From Candidatus Bathyarchaeota archaeon (GTDB lineage: Archaea; Thermoproteota; Bathyarchaeia; TCS64), in contig WJIV01000100.1 of NCBI GenBank assembly GCA_014730055.1, forward strand, positions 1-5,766: a DNA stretch of 5,766 nucleotides, written 5' to 3'. Within the stretch, counting starts at the first letter, position 1; each line of letters starts with the position of its first letter. A program made the translations under genes and the position numbers. Shown in pieces: positions 1 to 5,766 of this stretch. The notes beneath the pieces are model-generated. The model searched no databases. It saw nothing but the letters and a program-made list of their open reading frames with translations, and was not told where the DNA came from.

Positions 1-1332
1 AATAAAACATCTTTGAAATTTGATTACACTGCAGCCAGTCCATCCATTGGCGGACAAATAAAAGTAAATTTCGAAACCGAAAAATTCATTCCAGATATAA
101 CTTTGCTGAAAGGTCCGTTGAATAGATTTATTGAAATTGCCAAAAAGTGTGAGTCTATGTTGGATGGATACAGCCGGATTCTTGGCAGCCGCAGTAAAGA
201 AATTCACGACCTTGAAAGGCTTGCTCTCCTGCCAAAGGAGTTATTTGAAAAGACTGACAATGAGCATTTGAAAAAACTTAGAGAACTTTTAAAAAAAAAT
301 GTCCACGGTTTTGTGAAAGTCGATGCAAAATCTTTTCTTTCTATATGGGGTTGGCATTCATTAGCAAACCTCTCAAAAAAACAGCACGAGAGTATTTGTC
401 TGCTTATAGAGAAATTAGGCTACAGCATTGCTCCTGATATCCGTTATCATAAAGCGAAGATTTCTATCGATGGTAAAATTATCCTATTCGATGACCCAGT
501 ACCGGAAAACTTTGTACCAAGTTCGGACTTTTGGTTAACCGCATTAATAATCAGATTGGGAATGATCGTCAGCAAGTCTGATCAGGAAGTCGATAAAAGT
601 GAAATTCTCTATTTGTCTAGTCTTATTTATGGAAACAACAAGCTGTCTAAATATGAGAAACGTTCACTTAGAGCCTACATGGAATGGAGAATACACGAAC
701 AATCGTCGAAAGCAGGTTTAAAAAAGAAAATTGAAAGACTCACCAACAACCAGAAAAAGAGTATTGGCCACATTCTGATCCAGATAGTTAACGCTGACGG
801 CAAGATTACTCCCCAAGAGATAGATGCCACAGAGACGCTATTTACATCCCTTGGACTAGGCAGAAATAATGTTATAGAACTACTACATAACTCTAAGACT
901 GCTTCATCTCCCATTACAGTTGCAAAAGCAGAAGGCGAAGCCGATTACTCAATCCCACAACCTCCGCCTGATATATCGAGAGATGCTCTTAGGTTAGATG
1001 AAAATATCATAAAACTACGATCAGCCGAAACAAAACAAATCCAAAACATTCTCACTGATATCTTTGAGGATGAACAAGAGGAAATTGGTACCACTCATCA
1101 AGTACCTTCTGATAATCTCAGTGACAAACACCGGGCTCTATATGAATTTCTAATTACCAAAGGACAATGGCCCCTGGATGATGTAAATTCTTTTTGTAAA
1201 GAAAAGGATATTATGCTCGAAGGAGCAGTAGAAATCATTAATGAATGGACCGGGTCATTGGTAAACTCTCCTTTGATAGAGCTTGCCGATATGGTATATG
1301 TGGATATTGATTTATTAGAGGAATTAACATGA
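1..1332 (+). CDS. sngA: TerB-family protein of a Shango system, 5'-truncated (TerB_N tail, TerB, TerB_C)
   Basis: This is the first gene of the Shango-type operon. The frame is open to base 1 with no stop, and the first possible start (TTG at 13) has no ribosome site, so the true start lies upstream; 443 codons plus the stop are present. Residues are counted from base 13. Residues 1-75 resemble the end of a TerB_N region (YTAASPSIGG, then a YSR and an LLP motif). Residues 174-290 look like the helical TerB domain, with two acidic segments: SKSDQEVDKSE (187-197) and NADGKITPQE (260-269). A proline-rich linker (IPQPPPDIS, 314-322) leads to a TerB_C-like end (326-439; FEDEQEE, then EGAVEIINEW). 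No signal peptide or membrane segment is seen in the visible part, so it is probably cytoplasmic. TerB domains are associated with metal binding and with stress or phage-defence loci. The role here, perhaps sensing or scaffolding for the ATPase and helicase, is inference. Its stop overlaps the next start. Confidence 0.85.
   Translation, partial: NKTSLKFDYTAASPSIGGQIKVNFETEKFIPDITLLKGPLNRFIEIAKKCESMLDGYSRILGSRSKEIHDLERLALLPKELFEKTDNEHLKKLRELLKKNVHGFVKVDAKSFLSIWGWHSLANLSKKQHESICLLIEKLGYSIAPDIRYHKAKISIDGKIILFDDPVPENFVPSSDFWLTALIIRLGMIVSKSDQEVDKSEILYLSSLIYGNNKLSKYEKRSLRAYMEWRIHEQSSKAGLKKKIERLTNNQKKSIGHILIQIVNADGKITPQEIDATETLFTSLGLGRNNVIELLHNSKTASSPITVAKAEGEADYSIPQPPPDISRDALRLDENIIKLRSAETKQIQNILTDIFEDEQEEIGTTHQVPSDNLSDKHRALYEFLITKGQWPLDDVNSFCKEKDIMLEGAVEIINEWTGSLVNSPLIELADMVYVDIDLLEELT
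1317..1321 (+). promoter_or_regulatory. Shine-Dalgarno site for the ATPase gene
   Basis: AGAGG lies 7 bases before the ATG at 1329, inside the last codons of the preceding gene. It supports the 1329 start and the reading of the ATGA overlap as a coupled translation junction. Confidence 0.7.
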
Positions 1333-2645
1333 CAAAGAAGAAAATAAGAAAAAGAGATCGTGACGCGATTATTCAGTCCCTGAGGGCTGGAGTAACTCCG
1401 ACAAAAGGGCTGCAGTATATTCAAGTGGGTAGAGTCAAGGAAGTTCAGGCACTTATCAAAGACCTGGATCGAATAGCGGATGGTGGATCCGCCTTTCGAC
1501 TTATTATTGGCGAATTCGGAGCAGGGAAGACATTCTTTCTTCATTTAGTAAAGACAATAGCACTGGAAAAAAACCTGGTCGTAGCTTCGGCTGACCTCAG
1601 CCCCGATAGACGTCTTTATGCCAGTAAAGGCCAAGCGAGAAGTCTCTACCGTGAACTCATGAAGAATCTGTCAACTAAAACGCGACCCGATGGCAATGCA
1701 TTGGTTAGTGTAGTAGAAAAGTTTATTAGCAGGGCGAGAGCGGAAGCATCAGAGTGTGACAAACCAGTAAAATCTATTATCTCCGGGCGGCTAAAAGCAC
1801 TTACCAACTACGTTGGTGGATATGATTTCGCTTCTATAATTGACGCCTATTGGGAAGGCTATAATTCCGACGATGAAGAGGCAAAAAGTTCAGCAATTCA
1901 ATGGCTTCGTGCAGAATTTGCTACTCGTACAGATGCAAGAAAAGCATTAGGGGTCAGGACAATAATCGATGATAACAATGCCTATGATCACCTAAAGTTG
2001 ATGAGTTTGTTCTTAAGGCAGGCTGGATATAGTGGATTCTTGGTAAACCTTGATGAAATGGTCAACTTGTACAAATTGAGCCATACCAAAGCCAGGTCGT
2101 CCAACTACGAACAAATTCTTAGAATATTAAATGACTGCCTCCAGGGCACTATAAGCTACTTTGGTGTTCTCATGGGAGGTACCCCTGAATTTCTTCTTGA
2201 CACCAGAAAGGGTCTTTACAGTTACGAAGCCCTCCAGAGCAGATTAAGTGAGAATACCTTCAGCAAGTCCTCAGGAATTGTTGATTATGACAGTCCATCT
2301 CTACATTTGAACAATTTAAGACCGGAAGACCTATTTCTTTTATTACAGAACATTCGAGACGTTTTCGCTTATTATGATGAATCAAAATACCTAATATCGG
2401 ATGAAGGTATCAAGGCTTTCATGATGCACTGCGATAAGCGCATAGGATCAGCTTATTTCAAAACTCCCCGGAATAGTATTAAGGCATTTTCTGATTTACT
2501 CTCACTGCTTGATCAAAATCCCGATATATCATGGGATAGTATAATTCAGGATGTTAAAATCAAGCATGAGAAAAACACAGAATCCCTTACCCTGCTGGAA
2601 GCAGAATCTGTAGATGACGATGAGTTGACAAGTTTTAAGCTCTGA
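1329..2645 (+). CDS. sngB: P-loop ATPase, BrxC/BrxD-like (DUF2791 type), Shango component
   Basis: This 438-residue AAA+-like ATPase is the second gene of the operon. Walker A is GEFGAGKT at residues 61-68, following RLII. Walker B is FLVNLDEMVNL (237-247), with D242 and E243 as the likely Mg/water-activating pair. A sensor-1-like strand ends in GGTPEFL (283-289). The conserved QSRLSENTF (303-311) and TPRNSIKAF (379-387) segments supply arginines that could act as finger or sensor-2 residues; that assignment is inference. The C-terminal end is acidic (ESVDDDE). Proteins of this type occur as BrxD in type 2 BREX and as SngB in Shango. The neighbours (a TerB protein and an Lhr-like helicase, no PglZ or PglX) favour Shango, although the window shows only part of the locus. 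The ATG at 1329 overlaps the previous stop (ATGA) and has a good ribosome site; the stop is 4 bases before the helicase gene. It looks intact. It probably couples ATP hydrolysis to assembly or loading of the helicase, which is inference. Confidence 0.88.
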   Translation: MTKKKIRKRDRDAIIQSLRAGVTPTKGLQYIQVGRVKEVQALIKDLDRIADGGSAFRLIIGEFGAGKTFFLHLVKTIALEKNLVVASADLSPDRRLYASKGQARSLYRELMKNLSTKTRPDGNALVSVVEKFISRARAEASECDKPVKSIISGRLKALTNYVGGYDFASIIDAYWEGYNSDDEEAKSSAIQWLRAEFATRTDARKALGVRTIIDDNNAYDHLKLMSLFLRQAGYSGFLVNLDEMVNLYKLSHTKARSSNYEQILRILNDCLQGTISYFGVLMGGTPEFLLDTRKGLYSYEALQSRLSENTFSKSSGIVDYDSPSLHLNNLRPEDLFLLLQNIRDVFAYYDESKYLISDEGIKAFMMHCDKRIGSAYFKTPRNSIKAFSDLLSLLDQNPDISWDSIIQDVKIKHEKNTESLTLLEAESVDDDELTSFKL

Positions 2646-2649
2646 TGCA

Positions 2650-4830
2650 ATGAGTACTACCCAATCCAACGCTTTCGAGTCACTTCACCATAGTATTAAA
2701 AAGTGGATATGGAAGCAGAAATGGGATTCATTAAGATCTATTCAAGAGTCAGCAATAGATCCCATCTTAAATGCAGATAAGGACATAGTAATTAGTGCTG
2801 CGACGGCAGCAGGTAAGACCGAAGCTGCTTTTCTTCCCATATGCAGTAATATTGTTGAAGCCGATAGTCAAAGTTACCATGTACTGTATGTCAGCCCTCT
2901 CAAAGCCCTTATTAATGACCAGGAGCGGAGGTTACGATCACTTTTTGAGATAATTGATAGCGCCATTACCCCTTGGCACGGTGACATAGGCCAAGGGCGA
3001 AAGAAGAAAAGTTTTTCAAGTCCAAAAGGCCTTTTGTTGATTACCCCGGAATCTCTGGAATCATTGTTTGTTAACCGAGGCCAGATGTTAAAAAATGTTT
3101 TTACGGACCTTCGTTATGTTGTAATAGACGAATTCCATGCATTTATCGGATCAGAAAGATGACAACAACTTCAGTCTTTGCTCCACAGACTCGAAACGCT
3201 AATTCAAAAAAAAGTACCAAGAATTGCATTAAGTGCAACGCTCGGTGATATTCAAGAAGTTGCTCGTATTCTGAGACATGACTCAGACCTTAAAACCAGA
3301 ATAATTGAGTCTGATAAATACCGTCACGATCTTATGCTTCAAATCAAAGGATATGTTAATAAGGATTCAAAATTAGGAGAATCTCCGACCTCCTTTGAAG
3401 ACATCTCGGAGCATCTATTTGAAAACCTGCGAGGCAAATCAAATCTCATATTTGCCAATAGTAGGCGTAATGTTGAATATTTTGCCACTTCTCTACGTGA
3501 GAAGAGCGAATCTAAAGGCGTGCCCAATGAGTTCTTTCCTCATCACGGAAGCCTTTCCAAAGAGTTGAGAGAAGATCTTGAGAAACGGTTACAAAGACAT
3601 TCACTGCCAACAACCGCCGTTTGCACCTCTACCTTGGAGCTTGGGATTGATATCGGGTCTGTTCATTCTATAGCGCAGGTTGATGTTCCAGGATCAGTAT
3701 CAAGTATCCGCCAGAGGCTGGGAAGGTCAGGAAGACGTTTAGATGAAGCATCCATCTTGAGAGTATATGTTGATGAGAATGAGATCAATAGTAGAAGTAG
3801 TCTATACGATAAACTTCGAATGCATACTTTGCAGAGTGTTGCTGTGGTTGAACTGCTTAAGCAAAAATGGTATGAACCCCCAAATAAAGGAAAATTCAAT
3901 TTTTCCACATTAGTACAGCAAGTGCTATCGTTACTTGCTCAGTTTGGGGGTTTTGATGCGAAAGAGGCCTGGATGCTTCTTTGTCTTACCGGTCCTTTTG
4001 GAAGTATTACTTCAGCTCAGTTTGCCCAACTGCTACGGGGTCTTGCTGAAAAACAAATAATTAAGCAAACTCATGATGGTACTATTGTGCTCGACTTGAA
4101 GGGGGAAAGAATTGTAAATCATTACAGTTTTTATGCAGCCTTCCAAACACCGGAAGAATATCGCTTGATTTACAATACCAAACTACTTGGCACTCTCCCC
4201 GTATCTAATCCCTTAAAGGAAAACGACTTCATTATTTTTGCGGGTAGAAGGTGGAAGATTCAGGCAATAATTGAGGAGAAGAAGGAAATTATTCTTGTCC
4301 CATCTACCGGAGGCTTCCCACGATTTTCCGGTACCGGTTTCTTAATCCACAAAAAAATCCGTCAAGAGATGTTAAATTTATACTTAGCGTTCCCTGTTCC
4401 AAAATATCTTGATCAAAAAGCCAGAGATAACTTTATCGAAGGGAAGAATTACTTCGCAAAACAGAGACTGGACGAATCACCAATCATTCAGTCCGGGAAA
4501 GACTCCGAGGTAGTTATTTGGCTTGGAGATGATGCCATAATTACATTGGTACTCATTTTCGGCTATTTCAAAGTTTCTGTCTCAAATTTCGGGAACACCA
4601 TACAATTCCAAAACATGACCAAATCTGAAGCCATCAGTGTCATTTCTAAAATAATTCAAGGCGAAATCCCCTCACCCGAAGAGCTATTATCAAATGCAAA
4701 GAATTTAGCCCGAGAAAAATATGATGTTCTTATCCCAAATCAACTACTTGTTGAGCAGTTTTCAGAGAATAGCCTCGCAGTGGATGACGCAATTGATTGG
4801 ATGAAAAATGTAGTGTATAAACCGAACTAA
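2650..4830 (+). pseudogene. sngC: Lhr-like DExH helicase (Shango SngC / BrxHI type) interrupted by an in-frame TGA
   Basis: This is a superfamily 2 helicase of the Lhr group, third gene of the operon. Reading through one TGA (3160-3162) gives 726 codons with no indel. RecA-like domain 1 carries a Q-motif-like RSIQESA near residue 30, motif I ATAAGKTEA (51-59), motif Ia VSPLKALINDQ (81-91), motif Ib ITPESLESLF (131-140) and motif II DEFH (160-163). The stop is at codon 171, where relatives typically read ER-Gly. After it, in the same frame, come motif III SAT (about 195), motif IV FANSRRNVEYF (about 268), motif V STLELGIDIG (about 327) and motif VI QRLGRSGRR (about 355), then about 360 residues of winged-helix and C-terminal region. 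The ATG at 2650 is 4 bases past the ATPase stop and has no clear Shine-Dalgarno site, so translation is probably coupled. The 170-residue product is only part of RecA1 and cannot be a helicase alone. The TTG at 3178 has no ribosome site. Except for the stop, everything looks well preserved, so the lesion is recent, an error, or read through. Confidence 0.85.
3160..3162 (+). other. In-frame TGA stop inside the helicase gene
   Basis: The codons read FIGSER-TGA-QQLQSLLHRLE. From memory of the family, Lhr-like helicases have ERG followed by a basic or polar residue and QLQSL here, so the TGA sits on a glycine codon. A single GGA-to-TGA change explains it. The flanking frame and spacing are intact. 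The codon is followed by C, a context known to terminate weakly in E. coli. No homopolymer or tandem repeat at the site suggests slippage or phase variation. Confidence 0.9.
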
Positions 4831-4961
4831 TTCATCAACTTACCACCAGGTATTAAAATGAAAAATAATCCTATATCTTCCCTTGGCGCTTGACCTTCAA
4901 TTATCCCCCTACCAGGTAACCCCTTTCATATGGGCGGGATGTTTGGAAATTTACTCACATA

Positions 4962-4985
4962 TTCAATATCCAAAACCGGATTGAA
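4962..4985. repeat. Imperfect inverted repeat in the convergent intergenic gap
   Basis: The arms TTCAATATCC and GGATTGAA can pair over 8 bp with a 2-base bulge around a 6-base loop (AAAACC). It lies in the 189-bp gap (4831-5019) between the helicase gene and the opposing gene, where a shared terminator would be expected. Neither side has a T-run, so an intrinsic terminator is not well supported and the structure may be chance. The rest of the gap holds no convincing gene; its one short ATG frame (4858-4893) has 11 codons. Confidence 0.3.
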
Positions 4986-5019
4986 ACACTAAACGAAGAT
5001 CTAACCCTTTTACTTACAA

Positions 5020-5766
5020 TTATACAACTGAATATTTTAGATCAAGCCTCTGTCGCGCCGCAATCAGCTTTGTAGCATACCATTTCATATTACGACATGG
5101 ATCAATAAAATCTATACCATTAAACAAACTGTCGAAATACGATATTTTTTCATGTGGACAAAGCCCTATAAAGACATCTTTTGCCGTGAAGTCAAGATTA
5201 CCATAAGCAGAAGGATATCTCCATTCTCGTTCCCATCGGAAATCTACAAGTCCAGATGGCCTGCCGTCTGCTCCCGGCGGGTGTATTTTCTGGCCAAACA
5301 CTGAGAACATAGGTAATATTTTTTTTGCCTCATTTGGGTGTGATTCGAGCAAAGTAGAGAGTGCGGTAAAAACATCATCCATATCAGCATTTACATTGTT
5401 GATATATAAAACTGGTCCAACACCTTTCTCAATTAGACGATCCTTTAGAAATACCAAACCATATGGTGAGAGATTTATATTACGGTAAGAAATATCTAAG
5501 AGGCAGTGAACTTCATTTAGAGGTGTTTCAGTAAAACAAATGGCTCCAAAATATCTCTTTAAATCTTGCTGTGAAATATCTGTTGTCCTTCGACCGTATC
5601 TTACATCACTCACCAATCCTCCACCGGGAATAAGTTGATAAGTATCCAATATTTTCTCAAGCTTTTCCTCCGGTGAAAATTGCTCATCGTCGTCCCTTGT
5701 CAGATGTACAAGGAAAGGTGAAATGTCCTGCCGAAAGTATAGTATATCCTTGATATCTCTTGTCAT
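5020..5766 (-). CDS. AbiGi-like abortive-infection family protein (putative)
   Basis: This 248-residue protein is read on the minus strand, convergent with the helicase gene and ending in TAA at 5022-5020. Its ATG is the last three bases of the window, so neither its ribosome site nor a longer N-terminus can be excluded. The start context MTRDIKDILYFRQDISPF looks natural. Recognisable blocks are PFLVHLTR (17-24), ICFTETPL (76-83), YGLVFLKD (102-109), GPVLYINN (117-124), FRWEREWRYP (176-185) and GLCPHEKI (201-208), with a conserved-looking C-terminus (MKWYATKLIAARQRLDLKYSVV, split here as MKWYATKL and LDLKYSVV). The order of these blocks (CFTETPL, GLVF-K, PVLYI, EREWRY) recalls the AbiGi family, described as the antitoxin side of the lactococcal AbiG system, and more distantly DUF2971. 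There is no signal peptide or membrane segment, so it is probably cytoplasmic. Family membership is by memory of motifs; biochemical function is unknown. Its place beside a Shango locus supports a defence role but does not prove one. Confidence 0.6.
   Translation of the reverse strand: MTRDIKDILYFRQDISPFLVHLTRDDDEQFSPEEKLEKILDTYQLIPGGGLVSDVRYGRRTTDISQQDLKRYFGAICFTETPLNEVHCLLDISYRNINLSPYGLVFLKDRLIEKGVGPVLYINNVNADMDDVFTALSTLLESHPNEAKKILPMFSVFGQKIHPPGADGRPSGLVDFRWEREWRYPSAYGNLDFTAKDVFIGLCPHEKISYFDSLFNGIDFIDPCRNMKWYATKLIAARQRLDLKYSVV

Noticed and set aside
1098..1544. A 148-codon minus-strand frame, and similar frames at 675-914, 3339-3527 and 3663-3908
   Set aside because: All lie opposite well-supported plus-strand coding sequence, have no recognisable motifs and low-complexity serine-rich products, and are shadows.
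3160..3162. A recoded genetic code with UGA as glycine (as in Gracilibacteria/SR1) or tryptophan, or UGA as selenocysteine
   Set aside because: Only one internal TGA occurs in about 1600 codons of the operon, while glycine and tryptophan are otherwise encoded normally. The two upstream genes end in TGA exactly where the next gene starts. Reading through the ATPase stop would add 16 residues of unrelated sequence up to a TAG at 2691. The position is typically glycine, not a redox cysteine, so selenocysteine is unlikely.
3178..4830. A separate gene starting at TTG 3178, making a split two-protein helicase
   Set aside because: There is no ribosome site before 3178, the TTG codon aligns with an internal leucine of the helicase, and the next in-frame ATG (3334) would drop motif III. 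The two parts are better explained as one interrupted gene.
1..4830. A type 2 BREX locus
   Set aside because: The ATPase and helicase resemble BrxD and BrxHI, but the preceding gene is a TerB protein and no PglW, PglX, PglY or PglZ sequence is visible in the window.
4841..4918. Repeated ACCAGGTA (4845-4852 and 4911-4918), each within a small TACC...GGTA palindrome
   Set aside because: An 8-base repeat in a 189-base gap is not far from chance expectation, only two copies are present, and they do not sit at a promoter of either flanking gene, as both genes end here.
4910..4940. A C-run/G-run pair (CCCCT...GGGCGGG) as a terminator hairpin
   Set aside because: Pairing is short and poorly aligned, and no T-run follows on either strand.

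Overview
The window reads as a piece of a bacterial defence island. It is A+T-rich, with bacterial gene packing and one clear Shine-Dalgarno site. No gene in it identifies the host lineage, and I do not name one. Stop codons are TGA, TGA, TAA and TAA, which fits the standard bacterial code.

Bases 1-4830 (+ strand) hold a tightly packed three-gene operon: a TerB-family protein (5' end cut by the window edge), a P-loop ATPase of the BrxC/BrxD type (DUF2791-like), and an Lhr-like superfamily 2 DExH helicase. This gene set and order match the Shango anti-phage system (sngA-sngB-sngC). The first two genes overlap by 4 bp (ATGA), and the second and third are 4 bp apart, so they are probably co-transcribed and translationally coupled. 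Shango is a described defence system. How its three proteins cooperate is, to my knowledge, not settled, so role statements here beyond the domain level are inference.

The unusual point is in the helicase gene. A single in-frame TGA (3160-3162) interrupts it just after the DEFH Walker B motif, where related helicases typically have glycine. Reading resumes in the same frame with motifs III-VI and the full C-terminal region. The reconstructed protein would be about 726 codons with no indel. Either the helicase is a recent one-base pseudogene (which would probably inactivate the system), the base is a sequencing error, or the leaky-looking UGA-C is read through at some level.

Bases 4831-5019 are a 189-bp gap between convergent genes with no convincing gene and only a weak imperfect inverted repeat. 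Bases 5020-5766 (- strand) carry a 248-residue protein that resembles the AbiGi abortive-infection family. Its ATG falls exactly on the window edge. No AbiGii-like partner is visible.

I found no tRNA, rRNA, CRISPR array, insertion sequence or attachment site.
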